Counted from the first letter of the stretch, positions 22,923 to 34,927 are shown. The stretch: DNA of 64,000 bases from Microbotryum silenes-acaulis (GCA_003665825.1 QPFY01000007.1:868001-932000); one strand, 5' to 3'. Numbers and translations are program-made. The notes: generated by a model from the sequence alone, not told the origin.

Positions 22923-25900
22923 ATGTCCGGCGCAACCCCGCTCGTCCTCGGCATGGCCATCGTTTCAGGCACCTTCAATCCCTCCTCGTGCCGTCATCCC
23001 GATTGTGAATGTCCAGAATACGGGCCCCCATCATCCGACGCTGAACAAACTCAACACGAGCACACCGCTTATCCGGTGCGGACGGTCGACTCAACGGTCG
23101 AGGCAACGGCCAATCTACGAAGTGCCCCACTTGCTCCTCGGCGAGCCTGGCTTCTTTCGGCCTGCGGCACATGCGAGCATTACACGGGATGGCACAGGTC
23201 TCCTATACATCTCACATCTACCCAAGCCAACGAGATGAGAGAACGAGATGGGGACGCTCTCGAATTTTGCAAGGCCAAGACGACCGAGGGGAAACCTTGT
23301 CCTTGTCCAACCTTCGTGCCTAAAACGGGACAGCGTCAAGCGGCGAAGGTGTGCGCTCTTTGCGAGTGTAAGAAGGGCTGGCATAAGTACAAGCAGGATG
23401 AAAGGATTGTGAGTCCTCCAAAACCTCCTTCGAGATGGGATATGGATGTAGACTGATCGGGGAAGAGACCGTCTTGGTCCAGTCATCTGTGGGGGTCCAG
23501 TCACGTGCCACTGTCGAATCGCAGGAGAACAATGCAGTGGGGCAGGTAGCATTACTACCGTCACCCATCCCGGAAGCTTCATCGGAGGTTACTGCCAACC
23601 AAGATCTATTTACGTCCGGCTCGATCACTATCCCACCACTCCAGTCCGCTTCAGCCCAAGGCAAACAAGTCGATCGGACTCCCGACGATAATTCTGCGAT
23701 GGGCTCGTCTCCGACCGATTCACCCTCAACAATACGTTCGGACGCAAGGAATCTGCGTATTACAGTGGTTTTCAAGAACACCATCGATGCCCAAACTCCA
23801 CCATCACCGATTCCGTCTTCCTCGACCAGAGATGACGCGGAGGGGCGGGATGGGCTCAGTGCGCAGCAGACGCAAGCGAAAGAGATGGAGCACTACGATC
23901 TCGATAGAACATCCCGCGTCGGTAGTTCGGGGATGAGGGAAGATGGACAATTATTTGCCACCACTTTTATACAAGACGAGCAACCTCTCGATTCCATGGC
24001 ATCGCCCTCATCGATATCGACGCCACCGATCGAAGAACTGGCGCCTATCGCAATACCGACGCCCTCGGTGCAATACGGAAACGCCGTGAACACTCCCAGG
24101 GCCATCTCCAACTACTCTACGAGTCTTGAACCCACTATCCGAGACGTGGGTATCTACTCCGCCAAGAGCATGAAGCTCGCCGTCGAACCGGCGATCGCGA
24201 ATAATCGTACCTGGGCACCGGGACAGAAGTTCGACATGCGACTCAAGTTGGACGATTCGGTGTGCAAGGCCGATTTTGAGGTTCTGGAATGCAAGATCTT
24301 TGCCACAATCGCAATCAACTCGGTGAGTATGGCAAGTCTTAAGAAGACTTGGCGCTATGCACCACACCTGACACGCGTCAATTGGGCGCTGCGTAGATCA
24401 CCTTAGATCGCCACCAATGCGCCATGACCCGAGTCGGCATACTCCCCGTCCAATCATCCTCCGTCAACGCCCCGGAATTCAACGAAAGATGCTTCTACTG
24501 GACGTTGACCCTTCCTGTCGAATCGACGTGCGGCTGTCTTCCTCGCTGTCCTGCCCCCTCGACGTATTCGCATAGCGGTTTCTACGTCGATTGGGTTCTG
24601 GAACTGACGGCGAAGAAGAAGGGACTGTTTGGGGGCAAGAATGAAAAGTAAGTGCTGTTTTCAATTGAGGAAGTTGGGGTTGGGGTCAAAGATGACTCAC
24701 GCGTCTGATGGTCAATATCAGGCTTGTTCTGCACTTCAACGTCGCTGCTCAGTCGTCGGGTCTAGAATCCCCAGTGCGAAGTCTCGACGACCCCAGTGAG
24801 CCAGGATCAACTGGGTGGAGATCGATCTTCAAGGAAGGACTCCGCTATGAAATAGAAGGGACTTCACGATGCATTGTCGAGCCTCGGGTGGGTCATGAAA
24901 CTTCCCGGTCTTAGCGAGCTCCTAAATCCGAATTGACGCTCAACCTCAATTCGCAGATCGAATACCGATCCTGTCGGACCATCTGCGACGTCTCGAGCTC
25001 ACCCACGTCCAAACCGTGTATCAAGATCCACTATCGGATCTCGGCACCCCTTGAATCCATCTCGGCGCTCCCCATCGTAGCATTCTGGGAACCCCCGTCC
25101 GTACCCGGCGCCTCTCAGCAACACATTGTCCGTCTCGAGCGCACAGCTCAACTCATCAAGCGCACGGAACTTGGAGTCGGGGTGGCGAAGATCGATTGTG
25201 CGGCTGTACATCAAAGTCAGGTGGTGATGACTTCGCCTGAGGACGAGCTGAGTCGGGCTGCGGCTGATTCGGAGAGGAGGTGGTGGCGACTCGAAGGGTA
25301 TCTCGTCGTTCCTTCGAACGAGATGAGGGATCTGAGGAGCTGCAGGGCAGCGGTACAGTGAGTGTCATACCTCATCGCAACCTCAAACCTCTGTGTAGCT
25401 CTAAGTACTGGGGACTGACCTTCTGACCATTCGCGCATCACAGGTTCAGACTGAAAGTCACCATCCCCTTCAGGGGCTGGGTCAGGCGCGCCGATGTCCT
25501 GCAGCTGCCTCAACCTATGCACCGGATCGACTTCGAAATTCCTGATATGGCCATGCCACCACTCTTCGTCAATGACGATGACTCGGTCACTTTTGACGCT
25601 AAAGCGAATGGCTCGTCGTCCACCGGTCAGAGTATGAAGCCTACGTTGACGAGCTCCAGCGGGGCGTTCGTCCATAAGCCCCGAGTGGAGGGGCCGGATA
25701 CTTCTGGTTCTGCGGAATCAAAGAAGGTGCGGGAAGATACGAGAGGGAACATCTCGAGTGATACGACGTCACAAAGGACTTTTTCGCCGACTTCACCTTC
25801 GAAATCGAGTCGGCGCGGTTCGTTCTTCTCGCGACTCCTTTCGAATCAAGAGCATCGTGTGCAAACAGCTCTCCCAGCCCCAACTCCAAACCCACCCACT

Positions 25901-26155
25901 TCGACAACCCGCAATACCGCAACCTCCCAACCTTCAGGCACTCCACTCCAACGAGCGCGTTCCGCTCCAAGTCAGATGCTCGAAAACCCTTCCAGGACGA
26001 CACCCACCCAGCTTCCAGTCCAAGCACGTCTCCCCACCTTCGACGAGTTACATGTAGAAGAGGAAGTAGACGCTCCACCACCGACATTCGAGGAGGCGAC
26101 GGAGGAAGACTCGAGGTACGTTTGGGAGAGGATCATGCAGCGTCTGGAGGATTAG
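22923..26155 (+). CDS. Unrecognised Cys-rich protein with beta-rich middle region
   Basis: I do not recognise the family. Start chosen: MSGATPLVLGMAI. The first 160 residues carry paired Cys motifs: CRHPDCECPEYG, then CGTCEHYTGWH, then CKAKTTEGKPCPCP, then CALCECKKGWHKY. Two of them share the form C-x2-C-(x)-GWH and look like metal-binding knuckles. An intron (23410 to about 23483) follows. A Ser/Pro-rich linker then leads to a predicted beta-rich part from about 24130: AVEPAIANNRTWAPGQKFD, FEVLECKIFATIAI, FYVDWVLELTAKKKG and IHYRISAPLESIS. This resembles arrestin-type beta sandwiches only loosely. The C-terminus has a proline-turn motif (APPPTFEEATEED) reminiscent of PY ligase-binding motifs. 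At least five introns are inferred (near 24330, 24650, 24895, 25365). It could be a membrane-traffic adaptor, but that is speculation. Confidence 0.6.
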
Positions 26156-26569
26156 GTGGAAGATAGGGGCTCGAGAGGGAGGTTCAGGGTAAGAGGATGG
26201 ACGAAGCAGGTATTGTTTCGCTAGCACAAACTATTATGATGTATTTATCTCGTTCCGAGTTGTGAAATGCCCGCTGTACTGGAATTTAGACCGGCGAGGC
26301 CGAGATCGCCGAGATCTTGAAGAAGAGAGCCTTTCACGCACGGACCCACGCGCTCGGCTTCGCAGACCCGGATCCGCGATCGCTGCGGCTCTTGCCGTTC
26401 GTACTCCTCCGTCTCAGAACTACCACCAATCAATTGTTATAAAGGTCATCGCTGAAAACTCTATAAGGAGGCCTACGGAAGATCGGACGCTCAAAACCTC
26501 ATCCACCCTTTCACCCATCCTCACACTCCTCAATCCCGGCTCGCCTCCCAGCTCTTCCCTTTGACAAAC
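26156..26569. other. Intergenic region between tandem genes
   Basis: 414 bp between the stop of the Cys-rich gene and the RPA12 start, on the same strand. An AT-rich stretch (tattatgatgtatttatc) near 26230 may serve the upstream 3' end. The pyrimidine-rich segment from 26500 is probably the RPA12 leader. Confidence 0.4.
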
Positions 26570-27303
26570 ATGGCACCCACCACAAAGACCAAACCCACCT
26601 CTTCGACCACGTCCATTTCCTCACAAAACCACTTTGGCTCGCTCCTCTTCTGTTCACGCTGTGGTGATCTCCTCGCCCTCCCCGGCGACGACGACGAGAT
26701 CGTTTGTGATGCGTGTGGGCAGGTGGAGGATGCTGCTGGTGCGTTCGACGGGTTCACCATAGGGCTCTGTGACCGTTCGAGTGAATGCTTATCGGTAGCG
26801 ATCCCCGCACAGCTTACGAGAACCAAACGATCACAACCCGATCCCACCCCGCGGCGTTCCCGAGTTCGTTGAGGCAGAAGAAGACGTCATTGGTCAAGCA
26901 TACCGGTGATGTCGAAAAGAAGAAAGTATATGTACGTTCGTTTCAGCGTCCCTCTTTCGATAGTGGAGCCCAAGCTCCTCTTCAGGCCGTCAATCCACGC
27001 TCGTTTTTTCTCGAAAGGATTTTCCACCCGTAGCTCCTCGAGCTCACCCCTTGCTATTACCCTGCTTCTACCCAAACAGGTCGATGAGATGTGCGAAAAA
27101 TGTGGCAACGAACGCATGTCGGTCAAGACGATGCAACTCCGGTCCGCCGATGAAGGAGGTCAGTCGAGTGTCACCCACATCCCTGAAACCCCATGATCTT
27201 TCCCACGGAAAACTTTTCGCTGACGCACGGTTATCATCTGAATGCAGCCACGGTTTTCTACTCTTGCGAGCGATGTGGGCATCAAACGAGGTTGAACAAT
27301 TAG
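26570..27303 (+). CDS. RPA12: RNA polymerase I subunit Rpa12
   Basis: Small zinc-ribbon subunit of RNA polymerase I (ZNRD1 in animals), which supports RNA cleavage and termination on rDNA. The N-terminal ribbon reads FCSRCGDLLALPGDDDEIVCDACGQV. Intron 1 starts gtgcgt after GCTGCTG and ends ccgcacag, giving VEDAAAYENQTITTRSHPAA, then FPSSLRQKKTSLV. Intron 2 ends cccaaacag before VDEMCEKCGNERMSVKTM; intron 3 ends aatgcag. The C-terminal ribbon keeps the QLRSADEG hairpin with the acidic pair needed for cleavage in this family, then VFYSCERCGHQTRLNN-stop. All four Cys pairs are present and the total, about 120 residues, is normal. Confidence 0.93.
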
Positions 27304-27692
27304 ATCGCATCGGGAGGTACGGCATTTGGGTATGGAGCTCTTCGATTTACTTGGTCTCTCGGGGGGATCGTGCTGGCTCCAGAAAAATGTTGTAATTGTA
27401 CCAGGTTCGGCGGTCCTGCGCACTCACGTCTCATTGCTATAACAAGGCTTGGAGAAATACTTGCCTTGTCTCCTTTCACCGGAAGTTTGCGGATTACAGT
27501 CTTTCTAACGCAACTGTATACGAATGGAAGGGTTCCGTGTGCGTAAAGGCTCTTTGAATTGACTGACAGAAGGAAATCACCATGAGCCATCGCCCATGCG
27601 CTTCCAAACGCGTGGCCCACACCGAGGCCGAAATCGATTGTTGACTATCACGGGGCAGTGTGCACGACGCGGTAGGAGGCGGATTCGATCTG

Positions 27693-27717
27693 CACACATA
27701 CACACACACACACACAC
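27693..27717. repeat. (CA)n microsatellite
   Basis: Twenty-five bases of CA dinucleotide with one T interruption, flanked by a CACGTG-like junction. Likely to vary in length. Confidence 0.9.
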
Positions 27718-28929
27718 GTGCGCGTACATGGATGTTGGACATTAGCGAATGACAAGGTCGGGGGAGATGGGGATGCGTTTTGGCAGAGAGTAGACCACGA
27801 AGCTACTGCGCACACACGTGATGAAAGTCGATGGAGGGATACTGGAGAACAAGCAAAGATCACCCGGGTACAAGACGGCAGGGTACAAGTGTCAGTAGAG
27901 TATGGCCACCACGATGATACGGTCGATGTCGGCTCTGCCAGATAAGTGACGGATAAAGCCACTTAGACCTACTCCGACGCCGGGACGACGCGTCACGAGT
28001 TACGTTCGGCCGCTCCGAACCACCACTGCTGGCCGGCTAACGGCAGCGCAGAGTGAATAGGACCATCTCGAGAAGAATGTATCGCTACTCACAAATGCTA
28101 GAGTCACGTACCTAGTAATGCTTGTCAGCGGTTAGCAGACTCGCGAAGGATGCCGGCGTCGCGGCACAAAGTTCAAGGTGCGAATTGCAAAGTGCAAAGT
28201 GGAAAGGCAAAAGCCAGGCCGGAACTGAGCCGCCCGGAGAGGCCCAAAGCGCGCCCGACAGCGCTCGACCGAATGTAGGCTTCCCAGATCGAGCTGAACT
28301 CCGCGCTTCCAATTCACTAATACTCATCATAGCCGTTAGCCTCCATTTCTTTTCCCTATTGCTTCTCTTTAACTTTGCCAAATAACTATCCTCTCTTCTC
28401 TTTTCCCCATCCATTCATTTCCCCCCCGAGTTCACGGATCTACCAATCGCTCGAGACCGCTCATCGACTTTTCGTCACCCTTCACTGCACTTCTTTTCTC
28501 ATCAAATACAATTCAAGGACTTGTACCGTCTTTCTCTTACCGTCCGATAGAGAGAGAACAGCCTGGGTTCTGCTTTCGACTTCAATTCGATCTGGGAAGC
28601 CTATACCGAAGACATATAGCGGTTCGATCGCAAGCTCAGCGTGCAGCCTCCTGCCCTGATGATTAAGGAAGGGCTAATCAATCAGTCTTTACATCAGAAC
28701 GAAGTTCAGCCGCCGAGAGGAGCGGCAATCAAAAGATGTATGATCGACCGTACATAATTTTAGCTACCCTGATAACTGTAGCACTCGCTGCTGTCCGCCA
28801 AAGATCTCAGGAGTGCTGCTCCGGGCGGACGCAAAGCTTTCCCTGCCGGCGACGCACGTGACCATGCGCCCATATTCGCCTCTGCGCAGCCCATCGGTGC
28901 CGCGCAGGGCCGCGCGTCCACCCGGCTCG

Positions 28930-29160
28930 TTATAATTGCATAGGTTTTCCTAATTCATCCTATTTGACTTTGGCAAAGGGCATATGATATAAATACGATA
29001 TAACATAGCACACTCTTTTATTAATTTAGTATCGCTCTTATCCTTTTCAAATGAAAGTATCTTTTCTATTTGCTCGCATATATGCATATAACAGTGAAAG
29101 GGGGGAGGACATAAGTAATAAGAGAAATAGTTTTTTTTGTTAGTGCGGGAGTCGTGACAG
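28930..29160. other. AT-rich island
   Basis: A 230 bp stretch markedly richer in A and T than the surrounding genome, with repeated gatata/tatatgc words, a purine run (gtgaaaggggggagg at about 29095) and a T8 run. Its edges are sharp. It might be a remnant of a mobile element or an untranscribed spacer. Confidence 0.5.
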
Positions 29161-29161
29161 G

Positions 29162-29407
29162 TTACATGGTCACACGCTTCATGAACCTTGAATCATGTCG
29201 GCCTTGATCTCGGCGGTGACGTCCTTGACCACCGGCTGCTCGCGCTGGCCGACGAAGTGCGTCAGCATGACCGGCGGAGCGGTAACGAGCGTGATGCCCG
29301 TGATTCACGGAAACTAAGAAGCTATGCACCGCATAAATACCACTAGCAATACCTCCCACTTCGCTCAGAATACTGAGATAGTTTTTGAACTTTCTTGATT
29401 GAGCCAT
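29162..29407 (-). pseudogene. Possible small gene or gene fragment, frame unclear
   Basis: From an ATG at 29407 the minus strand reads MAQSRKFKNYLSILSEVG followed by GIASGIYAVHSFLVSV, which looks like a short membrane segment. From about 29296 a different frame reads GITLVTAPPVMLTHFVG, then REQPVVKDVTAEIKADMI, with GC-rich third positions typical of coding sequence, and then stops. No GT-AG intron joins the two frames. Either a frameshift has broken a small gene, or only one of the two frames is real. I do not recognise the product. Confidence 0.25.
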
Positions 29408-31315
29408 GTCTGCAAACGCGCGGAGATTGGGAGTCAGTCACAGCAGTGCAGCGAGATAGGCGGACATAGTAAGAGGCAGATCATCAGCAGCTGTAAACTG
29501 CAGAACTGCAGATCGCAAAGTACGAGAATCGTCGCCCAGGTCTTGGCCAGACCATGGCATGAATGCAGGCCGGGGTGACCATCGACTCGGGCGCCGTGGG
29601 CATCCACGTGAGTGCCCACGCCCATGGTCGCGGTCGCACTGCGGTTGGTCGGACGCCGTACCGTTCTGCCACCGTGCCACCGTAGTGGGAGTGGACGGAG
29701 ATACAGCGAAAAGTGACGCACTTAGTAAGGAGAATTGTATGAGGTACTTGAAGAAGGGAAGGGTGTTTCTCGTTGCTGCAGCTCGGAGGCGGGCTTAATG
29801 AACACACGGAGCAGCAGAAGCAGGATCGTCAGTACTCGGCGTCGAGGGACGAGCAAGGAGACAGTCTCGGTGCCGTGGCGACAACCACACGAATGCCGAG
29901 CCAAGCCGTGATGGAGGGTGCAAGCCCAGGTCGTAGAGTGAAGAGCTCTTGAAAGGGAGGTTCGCCAAGAGATGCACAATGAGCAACTAATCAATCAGAC
30001 TCGACACAAAGAGGAGATTCAGCTCCTACTGAGCATGATCGCAAACTTGCAAAGTCACCAGCTTGGCAAGCCGCAAAAGGTAGGCACGAGCCTCAGATAT
30101 CTCTGGGGATCTAAAAATAAACCTGTGTATGACTTTTGTCGCTGATTTTGAATCTCTGACGGAACTAGGGCGACCAGGCTGACGGTAGCAAGAAAGATGA
30201 TAGGGTGCGGGATATGGCGTAGGTGGTTGCGGGGGGGAGGCACTGAAGGTCTCGATTATAGTAGTTTACTTTGCAATGCAGTCCATCGCGGCGATGGTCT
30301 TGGGCGTACCTGGGCTGAAAGCCGACCTAGTTTGTAGTTTGTTCAGTGGTGAACAAGCGGCAAGCCGCGTCATGCTGGCCAAGTACGAGCCAGGAATGAT
30401 CCTTACCCGCCGCGACTCCAAATACTTTTCTCTGTGCTCGGCTCTATTCGAGCCCGATTGCTTGCCGATGCACAGCCCGAGTAAGCGTCTGCAGCCGCTG
30501 GTCATGCGACTTACGACAGCGCTCCGATCCTCTGACCCTTCATGCTAGGTTTTGTTTCACCGTGGGCTGTGGCGCTGAAAGGAGCCCAGGAGAGCCAATC
30601 TGCGAAGCGCCGCGAAAGGGGAGAGAACGTTTTGCACTCAGCACTCGCCTCGCCGAGACATCTCTCTATGAATGGCTAGACTGACCCTACAGTCATTTGG
30701 GGCGACTGAAGAGTCGCCAGGCACAAGTCAAAGAAGCTGAATGGAGTGTATTGTATTGCAAGGTGGGAACCCCCCGCCCCGGATTGCAGCACCCTTGAAA
30801 CGCTCCCGATCAGAGAAATGTGTTGTGATTTTACCGTGTTCGGCGGTCGGTATGCCCCCGCGTGCCCATCTCATTTCCGTGACACGGATCCACCGAAACG
30901 CTTGTTCTCTCACTGAATCTTTGCCGATCCCCTTCTGACCAACGTAATGTAATGCACGCGAAGGCATGGGTTCCGGAAGGGTGAAGGGTTTCCAAATCAA
31001 CCCTCGGCGGATCTCGGTCTCGTCGCCACCCCTCGGGCAGAGCAGAGTAAGACTGTCAACATATGATTTTTGGTCCACCGAGGACGAGGTAAATTGAAAA
31101 GGTAAATTGAAAAAGACTGCGACAGGGTCCCCAGTAAGCTTGCGAAAAGAAGCGAAAGAAAAGCGAAGAAACGTGACACCATCCCCACATCCGGAAGAGC
31201 TGCAAATAGTTCGACAGATGACAACAAAACCCACAGAAATAAATACAATCCATAATCCGTACACGAGCCCAAGTTCCCTTGGGAGATTCCGTCATTTCCA
31301 CAGCTCAGGAAGCGA

Positions 31316-32209
31316 TCAAGCTATCCACCTCTCACCTTCAGCAAGAGGCGTGAACTCCAACCTCCGTTCCCCCCTCTCCTGATCAACAGCCGGTGAATAG
31401 AGTGGCAACGCCTCCGGACCCTCCCTCGTGAACCTCGGAGCCCTCTCAATCACCAACCCATACTCCCTCTCCCCAGGTGGTTCAGGGATAGGCCAAGGAA
31501 GTTCCAACAAACTCGGGGGACAGCTGGAATGGGCTGTTCGTGTTTGTCGACGTATCTTCGATCGGGGTTCAAGGGTCGATACGAGAGAGGTTTTCGGGAC
31601 TTGTTGAGAGCGACACCAGGCGATGGCTAGGGCTAGTTGGTCGACGACGAATCTGGATTCCGAACGGGCGCGGCGGACGGTCGAGAATTCGCTTGTCCTG
31701 AAGAAGGAGGAGATGGGGGTGGTCGTCCCGCGATCAGGGCATATTCCCCACACATTTGGTTCGTTCGAGGGTTTGGACTCACCTTCCGGCCCAACATACA
31801 TCCCAACCATGTGCAATCGCATACTCCAACCCCTTCTGCTTGGATAAAAGCATTTCGTCTCGGTACTTCCAGGATCGATACAGCTCTGCATGCCGATCGT
31901 AAATGATCCTCCGGTAGGTCAGCACCGCTTCCCTATCCAGCCCCCCGAAAGCAGTCACCACAACGCACCTTTGAGTTGACGTTCAGTAAAAGGTCGTTGT
32001 TTCATCTCTCGTCTCGTACCCCTTTGATGAGGGACCGACTCGACTTCTGTCACAAGTAGACTGACGCCCAAGTCGGAATCGCCACCGTAATGATACGCCG
32101 CGGGGTCCGAGAGCGGTGGGGTCGGTACGACGGGTGACCGACGGGTTTTGACCGTGTCGACGGCTTTGACGACCAGATAGGTCGCGCCGTAGATGAGGAG
32201 ACCGGCCAT
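31316..32209 (-). CDS. Unrecognised protein with one N-terminal membrane segment
   Basis: The first exon from 32209 gives MAGLLIYGATYLVVKAVDTV, a likely membrane anchor or signal anchor, then a Pro-rich stretch and LGVSLLVTEVESVPHQR. A middle exon reads VVVTAFGGLDREAVLTYRR followed by IIYDRHAELYRSWKYRDEML and LEYAIAHGWDVCWAGR. An intron (gtgagt...cttcttcag) joins this to TSEFSTVRRARSESRFVVDQ. The C-terminal part is Pro/Arg-rich and ends GERRLEFTPLAEGERWIA. The junction between exon 1 and the middle exon could not be resolved: available acceptors need a phase-2 donor, and only a weak one (gtatca, near 32095) exists. No family was recognised. Confidence 0.5.
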
Positions 32210-32582
32210 CGTACTTTTAGGTACACGGGAGGAAGCTCAGTGGATGAGGTTGAACGCGATGACGGTCAAAGAAGCGAGAGCCTCGGTGCCGCTGGCGTAG
32301 AACGACGTCGGCCTCCGGGCACCAGGCCGAGAACAACCGGAGCTTCGGTCATGTCCAATTTTGGACACGAGCAGGTCACGAGCTGAGACTCTGCTTCACC
32401 TCTCGACCGTCGCAGCGCTCACATTGCACAAATTCCTTTGCTTCATCAGACTGACTTGTATTTGCATGAAACAGACAAAAAACCCTAGAACCAATATGTT
32501 CCTTCAGTACCGTATCTTTCTACAAACGAGACCGCAGGGGCAAACTCGACGTCTGCTCGACCAACTCTCGGACCTCCTCATC
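32210..32582. other. Intergenic region between tandem minus-strand genes
   Basis: 373 bp holding the promoter of the small membrane-segment gene and the 3' flank of the Rieske-AIF gene. A short AT-rich part is near 32460-32500. Nothing else seen. Confidence 0.4.
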
Positions 32583-34927
32583 TCATGCCACCAGCTTCAC
32601 ATCCAGCGGCGACTTGCCATCCTTGATCTCCTTGACGCTCAGCATCTTATCCAACCTCATCAACTCGGAGCAGTGAGCAGCGATTGGGTCGTTCTGCATC
32701 GACGCGACGGCAACGACGTCCTCGCCGGCGGTGTAGTAAGCGACGAACTTGAGGTCCTCGGGTGACCCCTGCACGATGACATCCTCCCACGTCTTGGCTC
32801 GCGAAGTCCCGGCGTAGCGAAGCTGTTGCCCCTGAGCGGACCAGAAGACCGAAATTTTCTCAAACGGCGTCGGACTCTTGCCAGCAATCGTGGCGGCAAC
32901 GTTGCGGGCGTGGTTCGAAGCGACGTTCCAGTGCTCGACGCGCGTGTTCTTGCCGGTCTTGACGTCCTTGTAAGTTGCGATATCACCGACAGCAAAGACG
33001 TTCTTCTTGCCGTGCAGCTTCAAGTACTCGTCGACCACGACGCTGCCGTCCTTTTCGAGCTCGACACCACTGGCTTTGAGGAACGCGGTTGCGGGCTTGA
33101 CTCCCACACCGAGAACGACCAAGTCGGCGGGGATCGACGTCCGATCCTTGAGCTCGACCGACCCAACCTTGCTCGAGTCGGACGAGCTGGCCGAAAAGTG
33201 CGACAGCGCACCGGGGAGGTAGAACTTGGTGCCCTTGGACTCGTGGAACTTGCGGATCCCATTGCCGATCGCCTTGCCGAGAATCGCCTCGAAGGGCGCG
33301 TTCTCCATCCCGACGACGGTGACGTTGGCCTTGCCAGCGGCGGCGAGCGCAGCTTCCATGCCGATGAAGGAAGAGCCGATCACTACGACGTTCTTCTTGG
33401 GACTATCCTCTCCGCCGAGAGCGTCATTGATCTGCTTCGTGTCCTCGATCGTGCGCAGGACGAAAATGTTGCCGAGCTTGGAGCCATCGACGGGGATGCG
33501 GTTTGGGTTCGAGCCCGTGGCGAGGATGAGCTTCTCGTACGAAACGGAATTCCCACCGGCGACCTTGACGGAAGACTTGTCAAAGTCAATTGATTCGACC
33601 TCCTGTACATCGCGAAGCCGGTAAAACTCGTGAGCACAGCATTGAGAGGCTGCTCGATGATGTAGCAATGCGACATACGGTGTTCAATTGGAACTCGACG
33701 CCGAGCTTGTCATAGAAGTCCTGCGATCGCAATGCGACCTTGCTCGGGTCGGCGAGGAGCGCCTTGCTGAGCTTGGTACTGCGAAGCGTAACGAAGCGGT
33801 ATGGGTATCTCCCGTATTCAAGCAAGTTCTGACAGATGTCGCTGGGGGACTAACCGGTCGATCGGGAGGTAAGGCTCCTTTGAAATGACCTTGATGCTGC
33901 CCTCGTAACCTTCCTGCCTCAAAGCCTCGACCGCATGAGCCGCACCAGCCCCCCCACCAACAATCACAACTCCCGTCTGGCTCTTGGAACCTGAGTTCGA
34001 GGGGGGTTGACGCGTTGCGGTGACGTCGCCGTTCTCGGGAGGGGTGACGAAAAGCTTGTCCCCTTCGGACTCGATCTTGAACGTTGCGAGGTTGTCGAGT
34101 CCGGGGGCGTCCTCGATGTCTCCCGTCTTGCACGACATGGCCGCTCCGTGCCAAGGGCAGATGATCTGCAGACCCGAGAGGATGAGGGGACAAGTGATGG
34201 TCAGTCAAGTTCGAAGGGGAGGAGCTTCCCGTGTCCGGAAGGGTACTCACACGGCCATCGGAGGTGAGAACACCCTTGGCAAGGGGTGCACCATAATGTG
34301 TGCACTTGGCCGAGGTAGCGTAGTAGCAACCTTGAACCTAATTTGTTCGTATTTCCGTGTACATTGTGGTTGCCAGAGATCGGAGCATGGGCAAGACGGG
34401 ACATTCAGCCAAAGAAGACCGAGCCAATCAGCGATCGAGCAAATGGAGGCGATCGAGCGCGTTGGAGCAACGCCCCAGCGCGGCGTCATCGTCGCTCTCG
34501 TGCGAGAAGCCGGCCACGGGCGCAGAGCCTGCTACGATCGAAGCCATCGAAGCGTCGTGCTACATACCTTGGAGATGAGGATCTTGGATTCGGAATCGGC
34601 CTTGGGGAAGGGGACTTCCTTCCTGTTTGGAGTGGGTATGCAAGGACTTGGTCAGTTCCAGATGAGAGAGCGTGAAGAACGTGGTGTGCCTCCTGATCAA
34701 CCGCCAGCTGCTCGTCTCGCCTCGAGCAGACGAGTGGGGAGCGCTTCAGAGCGGGACGGAGCAAGAGCAACTGACATGGTGCCATCGGCCAGAGGCTCAA
34801 TGTTGATCTCGACGCGTTGAGGGGCCATATTGTATCGAGTGGTGAGGAACGAACGGGCAAAGGGACGAGTGAATGAGGTGATGAGTGGTCGAGAGGGAGG
34901 ACTAGTGCGAAGAAGCGCCGTGAGCAT
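32583..34927 (-). CDS. Rieske-AIF type oxidoreductase (AIFM3-like), likely mitochondrial
   Basis: FAD- and NAD(P)H-dependent oxidoreductase with an N-terminal Rieske [2Fe-2S] domain, the architecture of AIFM3 proteins. The first 33 residues from 34927 (MLTALLRTSPPSRPLITSF...) are Arg/Ser-rich with no acidic residue, a good mitochondrial presequence. A second in-frame Met (34828, MAPQRVEINIEPLADG) would give a form without it. Splicing gives MKEVPFPKADSESKILISK, then the iron-sulphur ligands in AKCTHYGAPL and CPWHGAAMSC. The FAD fold is VVIVGGGAGAAHAVEAL, and the NAD fold is VVVIGSSFIGMEAALAAAG. KNVFAVGDIATY is the usual flavin-binding ATG/GD motif, and the reductase C-terminal domain ends DGKSPLDVKLVA. 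About five introns are inferred, near 34770-34650, 34560-34340, 34245-34150, 33850-33785 and 33675-33605. Confidence 0.88.

Larger units (their letters stand above)
27304..31315. other. Gene-poor 4 kb region
   Basis: No clear gene in 4 kb, against one every 2-3 kb elsewhere. Contents: a CA microsatellite (27693-27717); ordinary GC-rich sequence to about 28700; an AT-rich island (about 28930-29160) with repeated words such as gatataaatacgatataaca; a coding-like fragment on the minus strand (29162-29407); then mixed sequence with no supported feature to 31315. It could be a decayed mobile element or simply a long intergenic region. Confidence 0.5.

Noticed and set aside
28600..28660. ggttcgatcg, resembling a tRNA B box
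   Set aside because: No A box at the right spacing and no cloverleaf pairing. No tRNA gene was found in the window.
29139..29160. TGTTAG...TGACA string next to a purine-rich run, resembling a retrotransposon LTR start with polypurine tract
   Set aside because: The purine run is about 30 nt away rather than adjacent, no second LTR copy or internal domains were found, and no target duplication could be identified.
32826..33593. 255-codon plus-strand open frame opposite the Rieske-AIF gene
   Set aside because: Antisense shadow; the minus-strand product has clear FAD and NAD motifs.
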